Shown here piece by piece: positions 22,301 to 30,886 of a stretch of DNA of 64,000 nt. Source of the DNA: Vogesella oryzae (lineage in GTDB: Bacteria; Pseudomonadota; Gammaproteobacteria; Burkholderiales; Chromobacteriaceae); NCBI RefSeq assembly GCF_902829295.1, contig NZ_CADEPL010000055.1, positions 1-64,000 of the forward strand, read 5' to 3'. The translations under genes were made by a program, and so were the position numbers. Under the pieces are notes generated by a model. The model worked only from the letters and a program-made list of their open reading frames with translations. It had not been told where the DNA came from and did not search any database. The first letter of the stretch is position 1. Each line of letters starts with the position of its first letter.

Positions 22301-23040
22301 ACAAACACGCTGCTGACCACGGTGATCAGCGCCACCGCCAGTGCCAGCACGGTATTGTTGTTCATGCCGCTGACGTAAGCGGGGTCGGGGCTGCCAATGA
22401 AGCGGGCCGCGGCCATGCCGGTGTAGTGCATGCCGGCAATGGCCAGTCCCATGACCAGCCCGCCCAGCATGATGGCCTGATTCACCGAGAAGCGGCCGCC
22501 GCGGCGCAGGCCGAAACGTATCCACAGCGACAGCATGGCCAGTACCACGGCGACCAGTATCGAAGCGGCAAACCATCGCGGGTCGTAACGCAACAGCGGC
22601 GCCATCTGCATGGCCGCCATTCCGCTGTAATGCATGGTGCCAATGCCGGCGCCTACCAGCACGCCACCGGTGACCAGTTGCAGGTGCGTGATGTCGCGGT
22701 GGGAAATCAGGCCCAGCGCTACCCGGGAGGCGAGTATGGCCGGCAGCAGCGACAGCAGGGTCAGGGTGAAGTCGTACTTCACCGTCGTGCAGATATCAAA
22801 GGCCAGCATGCCGATGAAATGCATGGCCCAGATGCCGCCACCCAGGGCCAGCGAGCCAGACAGCAGGGCGGTTTGCCGGATGCTGCCAGAGCTGGCAATG
22901 CGTGCAAAACCGGCTACCTGCAATGCCATGGTGGATGACAGCACGGCGATCAGCAGCGACAGGGTCACCAGCCAGGGATTGTAGTTACCCAGCAACAGCG
23001 GGGTGGCGGCGCCGTCGCGCAGCAGAAAGATGTCGAACAT
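19381..23040 (-). CDS. MHYT-PAS hybrid sensor histidine kinase (HisKA-HATPase-REC-Hpt)
   Basis: 1219 residues. The N-terminal 260 residues form an MHYT integral-membrane sensor with repeated MHFIGM, MHYSGM and MHYTGM motifs. Three PAS domains follow, then HisKA with the phospho-His in [14 protein letters not shown] (near residue 666), an ATPase domain, a receiver with [11 protein letters not shown] (near 945) and a C-terminal Hpt domain with [11 protein letters not shown] (near 1083). This is a complete internal phosphorelay ending in Hpt, suited to passing phosphate to the adjacent HD-GYP regulator. MHYT domains have been proposed to bind copper and sense diatomic gases. Divergent from the copper operon. 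Confidence 0.95.
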   Translation of the reverse strand: MFDIFLLRDGAATPLLLGNYNPWLVTLSLLIAVLSSTMALQVAGFARIASSGSIRQTALLSGSLALGGGIWAMHFIGMLAFDICTTVKYDFTLTLLSLLPAILASRVALGLISHRDITHLQLVTGGVLVGAGIGTMHYSGMAAMQMAPLLRYDPRWFAASILVAVVLAMLSLWIRFGLRRGGRFSVNQAIMLGGLVMGLAIAGMHYTGMAAARFIGSPDPAYVSGMNNNTVLALAVALITVVSSVFVLAGNAYLRYRHLYNQKLDSEQRLRAIVSTAVDGIITINHQGLIQDLNPSAERLFGWQKSELIGLNIKRLMPEPYRGNHDGYLANYLKTGEAKIIGQGREVTALRRDGSLLPVRLAVGRAETSGQPMFVGFITDISEHKAMERELRARETQYRTLIGNIPGVAFRSRVDHDWSKLFVSDAVETLTGWEKSFFLQGKLSVVSIIHPDDLDRVRTEVEQALAEHRPYVLEYRILHRDGGERWVSESASGVYDDNGDALWIDGVIIDVTRSKLRNAEFEGIVQAMRQAMAVVEFDLDGSILDANDNFLRLSGYSLEELRGQHHRRLCLPAEADSADYQTFWATLRHGEFIKGEYCRRAKDGHSFWIHASYNPILDADGKPWKVVKLASDLTERKAMEHDLLLARDKAEQAASAKGMFLANMSHEIRTPMNAIIGFTELLLGSRLDDEQRHHLNTVRQSARALLGLLNDILDTAKLERGAIELENRDFSLRELCQQVLAALQLQANQKGLSLQLDYPPELADGFHGDALRLRQILINLLGNAVKFTERGSVTLQLRQQQGRLQLSVIDTGIGIAPERLPHIFAPFTQADASMARRFGGTGLGTTIARQLVELMGGDIHATSLPGVGSSFIVSLPLPEARGERLPAPASTDTLPPLNILVADDVPQNLELLQLALSRDGHRVLTAADGAEACERFQQQAFDVVLMDIQMPRLDGLAATRRMRAHEQQHRLATTPVIALTASVLEKDRREASAAGMNGFASKPVDLPLLYAEIARVLQLTTASSAARPTDDVRSRPASIDWARASQRWGSRDALLAQLRRFIADYASLADSLRQSSGEQLPATAHRVKGAAANLGLQQLGALLAAIETQGHCDEAQLAAIAGELGAIAAALPADSEPAQSAKPAPQALTAEVRPLLQALANACRHGEIDDASLSTLAQQLPEALLAPLQQAVDNFDFEQALTQLAAIEAQLDRAAGTAS

Positions 23041-23127
23041 GGCGGTCTGGCGTGGGGTGGGGTACCCATCTTAGCGTGTCGGTAGCGGCGGGTTAACTGG
23101 GAAATGCAGCTGAAGCACCTCTGGTCA

Positions 23128-23146
23128 TATACCTTGTGGGGGTATA
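23128..23146. promoter_or_regulatory. CsoR-type operator of the copper operon
   Basis: TATACC at 23128-23133 and GGTATA at 23141-23146 form a perfect six-base inverted repeat with a seven-base G-rich centre, the layout of CsoR-family operators. It overlaps a TATAAG -10-like element at 23143-23148 and lies about 30 bases before the multicopper oxidase start. The CsoR gene is in the operon it would control. Confidence 0.72.
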
Positions 23147-23177
23147 AGATGGGGTGATCGGATTTCAGGAGGACAGC

Positions 23178-24689
23178 ATGCAACGTCGCGATTTTCTACA
23201 GTTGGCCGCCGCAGGCAGCGCCAGTTGGCTGGCGGCACACGTCATGGCAGACGAGTTGCCGATGGTGGTAGCAGGTACCGATCACGCCGCAATGGGACAC
23301 AGCATGCCGCAGATGGCGAGTCCAGTGACTGGCGGAGGCATGCCGCCGCTGCCGGCCGGAGAACCGCTGCCGGCTTTGCCGCGACTGGGCAATGAAACGC
23401 TGGACGCCGGCAAGTTCCGCGCCGCGCTGACGGCGGCACCGGTCGATGCCGCGCTGTGGGGCGATGCGCGCCAGACCACGTTCTGGGCCTATAACGGCAG
23501 TCTGCCTGGCCCGTTGATCGAACTGTGGGAAGGCGACGACGTGGATATTTCGTTTGCCAACCAGCTGGCGCAGCCGACCACCATCCACTGGCACGGCATG
23601 CCGGTACCGGCCGAGCAGGATGGCAATCCGCATGATCCGGTCGCCCCGGGGGGGCGCCGGCAATACCGTTTCACGCTGCCGGAAGGCAGTGCCGCCAGCT
23701 ACTGGTATCACCCGCATCCGCATGGCCACACTGCGGAGCAGGCGTTTCGTGGTCTGGCCGGCGCGGTGATCGTGCGCAGCAAGCACGACCCGCTACGGCA
23801 TCTGCCGGAACAGCATCTGCTGTTGTCCGACCTCAAGCTGGATGCCGCTGGCCAGGTGGCGGCCAACGATATGGCCGACATGCACGATGGCCGCGAAGGG
23901 CAGTATGTGCTGATCAACGGTGCCTGGCAGCCGATGATTCCGCTGGCACAGGGCGAGCGCCAGCGCTGGCGTATCTGGAATGCCACCAGCAGCCGCATTT
24001 TCAAGCTGGCACTGCCGGCACACGATGTCTTGCTGGTGGGGACTGATGGTGGCCTGCTGGAACAGGGCCATCCGGTCGAGAGCGTACTGCTGCCGCCGGG
24101 CGGACGTGTCGAGCTGGTGGTAACCGGTCGCTTCCGTGCTGGTGCGCAGGCCGGGCTGATCAGCCAGCCCTACCGTCGCGGCAAGATGATGCATCCGGAG
24201 CAGGCGACGGACGAAGTGCTGGCCAGCATCATGCAGCATGGCATGAAGCCGACACTGGCTCTGCCGGCACGCTTGCGCCCGCTGCCGCCACTGGGCGAGC
24301 CGGGCTTCCGTCGTCGTATTGAGCTGTCGGAAAACATGGCCGACCCCAAGGCCATGTTCCTGATCAATGGCCGCAGCTACGACATGAACCGTATCGACGG
24401 CACCGGCAAGGTTGGCCGCATCGAGGAGTGGGAAGTGCAGGGCAATGCCCATATGGATCACCCGTTCCACCTGCACGGCACCCAGTTCCAGGTGCTGGCG
24501 CGTACCGTGGACGGGGTATGGGAAGACGAACCGTTCCTGGCCTGGCGCGATGTGGTGAATGTGGCGGCAAACGAATCGGTACGCTTGCGCTTTGTCCAAT
24601 CATTGCCGGGGCTGCGTATGCTGCATTGCCATATCCTGGAGCATGAAGATCAGGGCATGATGGCGCAGATCGATTTTCTGGCGGAGTAA
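23178..24689 (+). CDS. Tat-exported multicopper oxidase (copper tolerance)
   Basis: Oxidises Cu(I), and possibly phenolics, in the periplasm. The 503-residue protein has a twin-arginine signal ([13 protein letters not shown]) and all four copper motifs: HWHGMP, HPHPHGH, HPFHLHG and [13 protein letters not shown]. The N-terminal region after the signal is rich in Met and His ([12 protein letters not shown]), as in copper-resistance oxidases. The start at 23178 follows an AGGAGG site at ideal distance. It is the first gene of a three-gene operon with csoR and copZ. It resembles CueO/CopA-type enzymes; the exact subgroup is not resolved. Confidence 0.92.
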   Translation: MQRRDFLQLAAAGSASWLAAHVMADELPMVVAGTDHAAMGHSMPQMASPVTGGGMPPLPAGEPLPALPRLGNETLDAGKFRAALTAAPVDAALWGDARQTTFWAYNGSLPGPLIELWEGDDVDISFANQLAQPTTIHWHGMPVPAEQDGNPHDPVAPGGRRQYRFTLPEGSAASYWYHPHPHGHTAEQAFRGLAGAVIVRSKHDPLRHLPEQHLLLSDLKLDAAGQVAANDMADMHDGREGQYVLINGAWQPMIPLAQGERQRWRIWNATSSRIFKLALPAHDVLLVGTDGGLLEQGHPVESVLLPPGGRVELVVTGRFRAGAQAGLISQPYRRGKMMHPEQATDEVLASIMQHGMKPTLALPARLRPLPPLGEPGFRRRIELSENMADPKAMFLINGRSYDMNRIDGTGKVGRIEEWEVQGNAHMDHPFHLHGTQFQVLARTVDGVWEDEPFLAWRDVVNVAANESVRLRFVQSLPGLRMLHCHILEHEDQGMMAQIDFLAE

Positions 24690-24691
24690 CC

Positions 24692-24994
24692 ATGACGGAT
24701 CAACACGAGGATTGCTGTAGCCACAAGCAGGTGGTGCAGCCGGACAAGACGGCATTGCTCAAGCGGCTGGCACGGCTGGAGGGCCAGGTGCGCGGCGTGG
24801 CCGGCATGATCGAGTCCGACCGCTACTGCGTGGATGTGCTGACGCAGATCGCCGCCGCCCGCTCGGCTCTCGACGCGGTGGCGCAGCAGCTGCTGGAAAA
24901 CCACCTCAAGGGCTGTGTGACGCGGGCGATGCAGGAAGGCGATAGCGAGCAGGCGATCGCCGAAGTGATGCAGTTATTGAAAAAGATGCGCTGA
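24692..24994 (+). CDS. csoR: CsoR/FrmR-family copper-sensing repressor
   Basis: A 100-residue all-helical DUF156 repressor. Cys46, His71 and Cys75 (RYC, then NHLKGC) form the C-H-C copper(I) ligand set that separates CsoR from formaldehyde or nickel sensors of the family. The N-terminus carries an extra Cys/His-rich stretch (HEDCCSH). It begins two bases after the multicopper oxidase stop, so it is translationally coupled. It is expected to bind the inverted repeat at 23128-23146 and release it on Cu(I) binding. Confidence 0.9.
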   Translation: MTDQHEDCCSHKQVVQPDKTALLKRLARLEGQVRGVAGMIESDRYCVDVLTQIAAARSALDAVAQQLLENHLKGCVTRAMQEGDSEQAIAEVMQLLKKMR

Positions 24995-25020
24995 GAGGCG
25001 CTGGCACTAGGAGTGGAATC

Positions 25021-25227
25021 ATGACGCAACAAGTACTGAAAGTGGATGGCATGACCTGCGGTGGCTGCGCCAATGGCGTGAAAAATGCGCTGCAGGCGGT
25101 AGCCGGCGTGGATGCGGTCAGCGTGGATCTGGCCAGCAAGGCTGTGACCGTGGATTTCCACGGCGACGCACAGCCGGCGGCGTGGAAACAGGCGATCGAG
25201 GATGCCGGTTACGATCTGATCGGCTGA
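25021..25227 (+). CDS. copZ: CopZ-like copper chaperone (HMA domain)
   Basis: A 68-residue ferredoxin-like metal-binding protein with MTCGGCANGV near residues 10-19, the CxxC Cu(I) site. Such chaperones carry copper in the cytoplasm to P-type ATPases or to CsoR. It ends the copper operon and has its own Shine-Dalgarno site (AGGAG). No CopA-type ATPase gene is present in the window. Confidence 0.9.
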   Translation: MTQQVLKVDGMTCGGCANGVKNALQAVAGVDAVSVDLASKAVTVDFHGDAQPAAWKQAIEDAGYDLIG

Positions 25228-25275
25228 TTTGCCACAGTGCCGAGACGTGGTGCGAGCCGCAGGCAGCGGATTCGT

Positions 25276-25304
25276 TTGCCTGCTTGCGGCCAACTGCGTA
25301 TAAT
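25276..25304 (+). promoter_or_regulatory. Sigma-70 promoter of the rpsF operon
   Basis: TTGCCT at 25276-25281 and perfect TATAAT at 25299-25304 are separated by 17 bases. A copy of the dispersed GCGGCCAAC word occupies the spacer (25286-25294). Confidence 0.75.
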
Positions 25305-25322
25305 CCGCTGGTTTTAACCCTT

Positions 25323-25352
25323 GCCCTCCGGCTATCGCGCATGACGGGGGGC
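25323..25352 (+). promoter_or_regulatory. Possible S6:S18-binding leader of rpsF
   Basis: Just before rpsF the transcript can form a stem from GCCCTCCG and the G-rich stretch ending GGGGGC, with a CCG near the internal loop. S6:S18 heterodimers repress rpsF operons in many bacteria by binding a leader with a conserved CCG in a bulged hairpin. Position and composition fit, but the fold is judged by eye. Confidence 0.4.
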
Positions 25353-25374
25353 TTTATAGCCACAAGGAGTTCAC

Positions 25375-25743
25375 ATGCGGCATTACGAAATCGTGTTCAT
25401 CGTCCATCCGGATCAGAGCGAACAGGTTGGCGCCATGGTTGAGCGTTACAAGGGCATGGTCCTGAACGCTAACGGCGTTATCCATCGTCTGGAAGACTGG
25501 GGCCGTCGTCAACTGGCTTACCCGATCCAGAAGGTTCACAAAGCTCACTACGTTCTGATGAACGTTGAGTGCGCTCCGGAAACCCTGGCCGAGATCGAGC
25601 ACGCCTTCAAATTCAACGACGCCGTTCTGCGTCACCTGACCATCAAGATGAATCGTGCTATCACCGAAGCATCCCCGATGATGAAGGACGAGAAGGCCAA
25701 GAACCTGCTGGAAGGCAACGCCGAAGCAGAAGTTTCCGCCTAA
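25375..25743 (+). CDS. rpsF: 30S ribosomal protein S6
   Basis: A 122-residue small-subunit protein that pairs with S18. The N-terminus [18 protein letters not shown] and the internal [20 protein letters not shown] are characteristic. A strong AAGGAG site precedes the ATG. It is first in the order rpsF-priB-rpsR-rplI, the classic proteobacterial arrangement. Confidence 0.98.
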   Translation: MRHYEIVFIVHPDQSEQVGAMVERYKGMVLNANGVIHRLEDWGRRQLAYPIQKVHKAHYVLMNVECAPETLAEIEHAFKFNDAVLRHLTIKMNRAITEASPMMKDEKAKNLLEGNAEAEVSA

Positions 25744-25761
25744 TCGGGCGTTACTGCATCC

Positions 25762-26061
25762 TTGCAGAACCGACTTGAACTGACCGCTACGGTCGAACGC
25801 GAAGACAGTCTGAGATACACCCCCGCCGGCTTGCCGGTGCTGGAAATGTGGCTCAGACACCAGTCCCGGCAAAGCGCTGCCAACCTGGAACGCGATGTGG
25901 TCTGTGAAATACAGGCTGTATTGCTGGGGGATGCGGCCAAAAAATTTGCCGGCAGGCTGGCAGGCAATACGGTGCAGTGCGCCGGCTTCCTGAGTCAGCG
26001 CAGTTTGCGTAATCCGCGGTTGGTTCTACACATCGAATACGTTGAATTTGTAAAAGGTTAA
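25762..26061 (+). CDS. priB: Primosomal replication protein N (PriB)
   Basis: A 99-residue single-stranded-DNA-binding OB-fold protein of the replication-restart primosome. The start [24 protein letters not shown] is typical of betaproteobacterial PriB. The only suitable start is TTG at 25762, 16 bases after the rpsF stop, so translation is probably coupled to rpsF. Its position between rpsF and rpsR is conserved in the group. Confidence 0.92.
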   Translation: MQNRLELTATVEREDSLRYTPAGLPVLEMWLRHQSRQSAANLERDVVCEIQAVLLGDAAKKFAGRLAGNTVQCAGFLSQRSLRNPRLVLHIEYVEFVKG

Positions 26062-26065
26062 TCAA

Positions 26066-26293
26066 ATGGCTCGTCAACTCTTCAAGCGCAAGAAGTTCTG
26101 CCGCTTCACGGCAGAAGGTATCAAGGAAATCGACTACAAATCCGTTGATCTCCTGAAAGACTTCATCGCCGAAAACGGCAAAATCATCCCGGCTCGTATC
26201 ACCGGCACCAAGACTGGCTACCAGCGCCAGCTGTCCGAAGCCATCAAGCGCGCGCGCTTCCTGGCCTTCCTGCCGTACACCGACCAGCACTAA
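26066..26293 (+). CDS. rpsR: 30S ribosomal protein S18
   Basis: A 75-residue protein beginning [18 protein letters not shown], with the conserved [19 protein letters not shown] block. It partners S6 on the 30S platform. It lies four bases after priB. Confidence 0.98.
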   Translation: MARQLFKRKKFCRFTAEGIKEIDYKSVDLLKDFIAENGKIIPARITGTKTGYQRQLSEAIKRARFLAFLPYTDQH

Positions 26294-26316
26294 TCACGGG
26301 ATAAGGATACGACAAG

Positions 26317-26766
26317 ATGCAAATCATTCTGCTCGAACAAGTAGCCAACCTGGGCGTTCTGGGTGACGTTGTTAAAGTGAAGAACGGCTACGCCCGTAAC
26401 TTCCTGATCCCGACCGGTAAAGCCAAGCGCGCTACCGAAGCCAACCTGAAAGAGTTCGAAGCTCGCCGCGCTGAACTGGAAGCCAAACAGGCTGCCATTC
26501 TGGCCGATGCCAAAGCTCGTGCTGAAAAGCTGGTTGATGCTTCCTTCACCATCGCTCAGAAAGCCGGCGTTGACGGCCGTCTGTTCGGTTCCGTAACCAA
26601 CGTTGACATCGCCGATGCTATTACTGCTGCTGGCGTTGAAGTGAAGCGTTTCGAAGTTCGTCTGCCGAACGGCCCGCTGAAGGCCATCGGTGAATACGAT
26701 CTGGAAATCGCTCTGCACCACGACGTGGTTGCTGCTGTGAAGATCGTGGTTGTTTCCGCTGCCTAA
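26317..26766 (+). CDS. rplI: 50S ribosomal protein L9
   Basis: A 149-residue two-domain protein. The N-terminal part [19 protein letters not shown] binds rRNA; a long connecting helix and a C-terminal domain follow. It is the last gene of the operon, with a strong terminator 25 bases later. Confidence 0.98.
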   Translation: MQIILLEQVANLGVLGDVVKVKNGYARNFLIPTGKAKRATEANLKEFEARRAELEAKQAAILADAKARAEKLVDASFTIAQKAGVDGRLFGSVTNVDIADAITAAGVEVKRFEVRLPNGPLKAIGEYDLEIALHHDVVAAVKIVVVSAA

Positions 26767-26789
26767 TCGCAGACCGGCTGACAATCCGC

Positions 26790-26816
26790 AAAAAAGCCGC
26801 CTTCGGGCGGCTTTTT
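26790..26816 (+). terminator. Terminator of the rpsF-rplI operon
   Basis: AAAAAGCCGCC and GGCGGCTTTTT form a perfect stem capped by the stable TTCG tetraloop and continue into TTTGTTTG. Confidence 0.95.
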
Positions 26817-26907
26817 GTTTGTTCACCGGCCTGCGGCCAACGTTGTTATGTCGCACTGCACAAAACCAATGTCCTGTTTCTGAACGCAAAATAAGCTGCG
26901 TGCCGGG

Positions 26908-26925
26908 ATAATGTATACACATTAT
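26908..26925. promoter_or_regulatory. Perfect operator-like palindrome upstream of a small membrane gene
   Basis: ATAATGT and ACATTAT are perfect inverted arms around ATAC. The site ends about four bases before the Shine-Dalgarno sequence of the gene at 26940. The size and symmetry fit a dimeric repressor site. No regulator can be assigned. Confidence 0.4.
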
Positions 26926-26939
26926 TCAAGGAGCAGATC

Positions 26940-27122
26940 ATGCAAACCCTGTTGGCCCTGGTGCTGCTGTATTTCTTTGTGTTGCCGTTGCTGGGCGGTG
27001 TGCTGGCTTTTTTTGCCGGTGCCGTGCGTGCGCGCCTGGCCAGAGAGGGCAAGCCGCTGGCCGGTTGGCATCCGCTGAACCCGTATTACGCGCAATCCCC
27101 TTATCATTTCGGCAAGCACTGA
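26940..27122 (+). CDS. Small single-span membrane protein, function unknown
   Basis: A 60-residue protein with one strongly hydrophobic segment at residues 3-28 (LLALVLLYFFVLPLLGGVLA), then a basic stretch (RARLAREGK) and an aromatic/Pro-rich tail (HPLNPYYAQSPYHF). A good AAGGAG site and a dedicated terminator make it a credible gene. It would insert with the basic stretch inside. I do not recognise a family. Confidence 0.6.
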   Translation: MQTLLALVLLYFFVLPLLGGVLAFFAGAVRARLAREGKPLAGWHPLNPYYAQSPYHFGKH

Positions 27123-27144
27123 GTTCTGCCGCGCCTTACACTGT

Positions 27145-27171
27145 AGCCCCGCCATGCGGGGCTTTTGTTTT
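27145..27171 (+). terminator. Terminator of the small membrane protein gene
   Basis: AGCCCCGC at 27145-27152 pairs with GCGGGGCT at 27156-27163, followed by a long T-rich run. Confidence 0.85.
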
Positions 27172-27208
27172 TTTGCGGCCAACGTGTTCGCTGGCCGGAG
27201 GAGGGCGC

Positions 27209-28333
27209 ATGAGGTGTGTACTGGCACCGGATTCATTCAAGGGCAGTCTGGCGGCACCGGAGGTGGCGGCAGCGGTGGCCAGCGGCCTACGGCGCGTGCG
27301 GCCTGACATCGAGCTGGATATCTGTCCGATGGCCGATGGCGGCGAAGGTACCCTGCTGGCGCTGGCCACTGCCGGTGTCGGGACGCTGCAGACGGCGGTG
27401 GCAACTGATGCCGAAGGACGGTCGCGACAAGTACAGTGGCTGCGAAGCGAGCAACTTGCGGTACTGGAAGTAGCGCAGGTAGTCGGGCTGCCGGACGTTG
27501 GCCGCAGTAGCCTGGCCGAGCGGCACAGTGGTGGCGTCGGCGAGTTGCTGCGCCTGATGCTGGATCATGGTTGCCGACGTGTGGCGATCGCCTTGGGCGG
27601 TTCCAGCACCAATGACGGCGGTGCCGGCCTGCTGGCTGCCCTGGGCGGCGTGTGGCGTGATGGCAATGGCCAGCCACTGCCGCCTTTGCCGGCAAGTTGG
27701 CCGCCGGCAGTCTACTTTGATGAGAGCGGGCTTGACCCGCGGCTGGATGCGCTTGAGCTTGAAGTCTGGTCGGACGTCGGCAACCCGCTGTGCGGTCCGG
27801 CGGGGGCCAGCGCGGTATTCGGGCCGCAGAAGGGCCTGGCGGCAGGGCAGCTGGCGCAATTTGATGCCGCCTTGGCAACACTGGCGCAAGCCTTGCTGCG
27901 GCAAAAGCCGGGACTGTCGCTGGCGGTGGCCGGTGGTGGCGCGGCCGGTGGTATGGGCTTTGCGCTGCAATGGCTGGGCGCCGGGCAGCGCTCGGGTGCT
28001 GCAGCGGTCGCAGCGGCGGCCGGCCTTGCGGCGCGCATGGCCGCGGCTGACTGGGTGATTACCGGTGAGGGGCGCAGCGACAGCCAGACGCTGCATGGCA
28101 AGGCGCCGGCACTGGTGGCGCAACTGGCGCGCGAGGCGGGGGTGCCGGTCAGCCTGCTATCCGGCGCGGTGGAAGACAACCCCGTGCTGGCCGCCTGTTT
28201 TGATGGCTGCTTCTCGTTGTGTCCGCAGCCGGCCACGCTGGCGGAAGCGATGCAGCACGCGGCAATTTGGCTGGCGCGGGTGGCAGAACAGATGTTGCGG
28301 CTAAGGTTGGCCGCAAGGAGACCGACATGCTGA
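27209..28333 (+). CDS. Glycerate kinase (GarK/GlxK family)
   Basis: Phosphorylates D-glycerate with ATP, feeding glycerate from glyoxylate or sugar-acid breakdown into glycolysis. The 374-residue protein begins VLAPDSFKGSLAAPEVA and has MADGGEGT, GGSSTNDGGAG and GEGRSDSQTLHGKAP, the family signatures. The ATG at 27209 follows GGAGGAGGG; the earlier in-frame ATG at 27065 is not credible because it lies inside the small membrane gene and its terminator. The 3' end overlaps the macro-domain gene by seven bases. Whether the product is 2- or 3-phosphoglycerate cannot be told. Confidence 0.93.
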   Translation: MRCVLAPDSFKGSLAAPEVAAAVASGLRRVRPDIELDICPMADGGEGTLLALATAGVGTLQTAVATDAEGRSRQVQWLRSEQLAVLEVAQVVGLPDVGRSSLAERHSGGVGELLRLMLDHGCRRVAIALGGSSTNDGGAGLLAALGGVWRDGNGQPLPPLPASWPPAVYFDESGLDPRLDALELEVWSDVGNPLCGPAGASAVFGPQKGLAAGQLAQFDAALATLAQALLRQKPGLSLAVAGGGAAGGMGFALQWLGAGQRSGAAAVAAAAGLAARMAAADWVITGEGRSDSQTLHGKAPALVAQLAREAGVPVSLLSGAVEDNPVLAACFDGCFSLCPQPATLAEAMQHAAIWLARVAEQMLRLRLAARRPTC

Positions 28334-28863
28334 CTCGCAAACACGGGGTCACCATCGAATTATGGCGCGGCGACATCACCCGTCTGGAAGTGGATGTGAT
28401 CGTCAATGCGGCCAACAATGGCCTGCGCGGCGGCGGTGGCGTGGATGGCGCCATTCACCGCGCGGCGGGGCCGGAGCTGTTGCAGGCCTGCATGCACATC
28501 GGCCATTGCCCGACTGGCGAAGTGCGCCTGACGCCGGGCTTCCGCCTGCCATGCCGCTTTGTGTTTCATACCGTCGGGCCGGTGTGGCGCGGTGGCGATG
28601 AGGGCGAGGAACTCTTGCTGGCGCGTTGTTACCGCAGCTGCCTGCAATTGGCGGCAGATAATGCGGTACACAGTATTGCCTTCCCGGCGATCAGCTGCGG
28701 GGTGTATGGCTATCCGGCATTGTCGGCCATGAATATCGCCTGGCAACAGATCGGTGACTGGCTGGAGGAGGGGCATCAGCATAGTCTGCAGCGCATAGTG
28801 CTGGTGGCTTATGACGATGCCGTCTGGCATGCCGGTTGTCGGGTGATGCCCGGCATCAGCTGA
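28327..28863 (+). CDS. Macro domain protein (O-acetyl-ADP-ribose deacetylase type)
   Basis: A 178-residue macro domain of the MacroD/YmdB type, with the ADP-ribose-binding motifs IVNAANNGLRGGGGVDGAIH and ISCGVYGYP. Such enzymes hydrolyse O-acetyl-ADP-ribose and remove mono-ADP-ribose from proteins. The ATG at 28327 follows AAGGAG inside the end of the glycerate kinase gene, so the two are translated together. No sirtuin or ADP-ribosyltransferase gene is nearby. Confidence 0.9.
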   Translation: MLTRKHGVTIELWRGDITRLEVDVIVNAANNGLRGGGGVDGAIHRAAGPELLQACMHIGHCPTGEVRLTPGFRLPCRFVFHTVGPVWRGGDEGEELLLARCYRSCLQLAADNAVHSIAFPAISCGVYGYPALSAMNIAWQQIGDWLEEGHQHSLQRIVLVAYDDAVWHAGCRVMPGIS

Positions 28864-28976
28864 TACGGCGGATAGGAAAAAACTTAGCAGCAATCGGTAT
28901 TAGCTAAGCTTGCTGCGGCTGTTTAGAATTATCGAGAATAACGGATTGGCCGTTAACAGGATTGGAGAATAAGCAC

Positions 28977-29909
28977 ATGCGCATTGCTGCAACCGTAACT
29001 GACCTGATTGGCAATACCCCGCTGGTTCGTCTGAATCGTGTCACTGCCGGTGTTGGCGCGACCGTGGTGGCCAAGCTGGAGTTTTTCAACCCGGCCCACA
29101 GCGTGAAAGACCGTATCGCGGTGTCGATGATCGATGCGGCGGAAGCGGCCGGCAAGATCGGGCCGGATACCGTGATCGTGGAGCCGACCTCCGGCAATAC
29201 CGGTATCGGTCTGGCGATGGTGTGTGCCGCCCGCGGTTACAAGCTGGTGATTACCATGCCGGAAACCATGAGCCGCGAGCGTCGCCAGCTGCTGCGCGCC
29301 TATGGCGCCGAACTGGTGCTGACCCCGGGGCCGGACGGTATGGGTGGAGCCATTGCCAAGGCCAAGGAGATTGTGGACAGCAATCCGGATACCCATTTCA
29401 TGCCGCAGCAGTTCGAGAACCCGGCCAACCCGGAAGTGCATCGTCGCACCACCGCCGAAGAAGTCTGGAACGATACCGATGGCCAGGTCGATATCTTCGT
29501 GGCCGGTGTGGGTACCGGCGGCACCATTACCGGTGTCGGTGAAGTGCTGAAGGTCCGCAAACCCGGCGTGCAGATCGTGGCGGTCGAGCCTGATGCCTCG
29601 CCGGTACTGTCCGGTGGCCAGAAAGGCCCGCACCCGATCCAGGGCATCGGTGCCGGCTTCGTGCCGCCTATCCTCAATACTGCGGTCTACGACGAAGTTA
29701 TCCGCGTCAAGAACGAGGATGCATTCACTACTGCACGCGCGATGGCATCGCAGGAAGGCATCCTGACCGGCATTTCCTCCGGCGCGGCGGTATGGGCGGC
29801 GCTGGAATTGGCCAAGCGCCCGGAAAACGCCGGCAAACTGATCGTGGTGGTGATTCCGTCCTTCGGCGAGCGTTACCTGTCGACACCGCTGTTCGAGCAT
29901 CTGGCCTGA
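28977..29909 (+). CDS. cysK: Cysteine synthase A (O-acetylserine sulfhydrylase)
   Basis: PLP enzyme making cysteine from O-acetylserine and sulfide. The 310-residue protein has the PLP-lysine motif [11 protein letters not shown] near residue 40, the substrate loop [12 protein letters not shown] and the phosphate-binding [11 protein letters not shown]. Length and motifs fit CysK better than CysM, though the two are close. The ATG at 28977 follows a GGAG site. The 110-base upstream region is AT-rich and contains an inverted CTTAGC/GCTAAG pair (28883-28906) of unknown role. Confidence 0.93.
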   Translation: MRIAATVTDLIGNTPLVRLNRVTAGVGATVVAKLEFFNPAHSVKDRIAVSMIDAAEAAGKIGPDTVIVEPTSGNTGIGLAMVCAARGYKLVITMPETMSRERRQLLRAYGAELVLTPGPDGMGGAIAKAKEIVDSNPDTHFMPQQFENPANPEVHRRTTAEEVWNDTDGQVDIFVAGVGTGGTITGVGEVLKVRKPGVQIVAVEPDASPVLSGGQKGPHPIQGIGAGFVPPILNTAVYDEVIRVKNEDAFTTARAMASQEGILTGISSGAAVWAALELAKRPENAGKLIVVVIPSFGERYLSTPLFEHLA

Positions 29910-29940
29910 CAATTAGTCAAACCGCGCTACAATAACGGCC

Positions 29941-30384
29941 ATGAACAGACTATTCATGGCCGTTTTGCTTGGCGCGCTCGCTGGCTGCGCCAACTTGCCC
30001 CAATTCTCGTTCCCTTCCTCTGCGCCTGCTTCCCGCACCGCCAATGCTGCCGATGCGCTGTTGACCGAGGCGGACCGCCTAGCCGACAAGGTTGGCCGCG
30101 GCGAAATCAACCGTGTCGATGCCGCCGAGAAGCTGGGCGAGATGCGGATCAAGCTGGTCGGGCGCAATCTGGTGGATGACGACGTCTACCGGCTCTACTA
30201 CCAGATTTCGCAGCTGCGCGATGCCGGCAAACTCGATGGCGACAGCGCCCGCAAGCAGATGGAAGACCGCCTGAAATACTGGCAGCGGCGCTGGCCCGGC
30301 CTGCAGAACAAGCCAGCCAACCCTGCTTTCACCCAGTTCATGTTCAAGGTCTACGGCCTGTCGCCACTTCCGGTCAATAAATGA
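29941..30384 (+). CDS. Small lipoprotein, function unknown
   Basis: A 147-residue protein with a lipoprotein signal (lipobox LAGC at residues 13-16), a Ser/Pro/Ala linker, and a helical domain rich in charged residues ending in KVYGLSPLPVNK. I do not recognise the domain. Its last codons overlap the next ATG by four bases, so it is coupled to the YchJ-like gene. Start choice is secure because the lipobox fits. Confidence 0.75.
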   Translation: MNRLFMAVLLGALAGCANLPQFSFPSSAPASRTANAADALLTEADRLADKVGRGEINRVDAAEKLGEMRIKLVGRNLVDDDVYRLYYQISQLRDAGKLDGDSARKQMEDRLKYWQRRWPGLQNKPANPAFTQFMFKVYGLSPLPVNK

Positions 30385-30794
30385 AAAAGCACAGCAAACC
30401 GGCGGCTGTGGACAATTGTCCCTGCGGCCAACCTTTGCCGTATACCAGCTGTTGCGGCAGGTTTCATCGTGGGGAGTTGCCGGCCACGGCCGAGCAGCTG
30501 ATGCGTTCGCGCTACTGTGCCTATGTGCTGGCTGACGAGAGCTACCTGCTAACTAGCTGGGCCAGCAGCACGCGACCGCAGACGCTGGACCTGGCTGCCG
30601 ATGCCGCGGTGAAGTGGCTGGGCTTGCAGGTGCAGCAAACCACTGCCGGGCAGGCTGCCGACCAGACCGGCACGGTGCGGTTTGTTGCCCGTTACAAGCT
30701 GGCGGGCCGTGCTTACCGACTGCAGGAAAACAGCCGTTTTATCCGCGAAGACGGTGCCTGGCGTTATCTGGATGGCGACGTTGACGAGGGCTGA
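30381..30794 (+). CDS. YchJ family protein (UPF0225)
   Basis: A 137-residue protein with an N-terminal SEC-C-like metal motif (CPCGQPLPYTSCCGRFH) and the YchJ core PATAEQLMRSRYCAYVL, ending in ENSRFIREDGAWRYLDG. Family members are small proteins of unknown biochemical role with an NTF2-like fold. The Cys set probably binds zinc. Translationally coupled to the lipoprotein gene before it. Confidence 0.88.
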   Translation: MKKHSKPAAVDNCPCGQPLPYTSCCGRFHRGELPATAEQLMRSRYCAYVLADESYLLTSWASSTRPQTLDLAADAAVKWLGLQVQQTTAGQAADQTGTVRFVARYKLAGRAYRLQENSRFIREDGAWRYLDGDVDEG

Positions 30795-30886
30795 TTGCCC
30801 GTTATCAAGCTATAACCAATTGTGCCTTGGCTTCTCTCACTGGTGTGCCATGCTGGTGTTGAACACTTTTCACCAGGAGGCCCGTC

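Noticed and set aside
20959-22938. 659-codon open frame antisense to the MHYT kinase
   Set aside because: The kinase motifs lie on the minus strand; this is its shadow.
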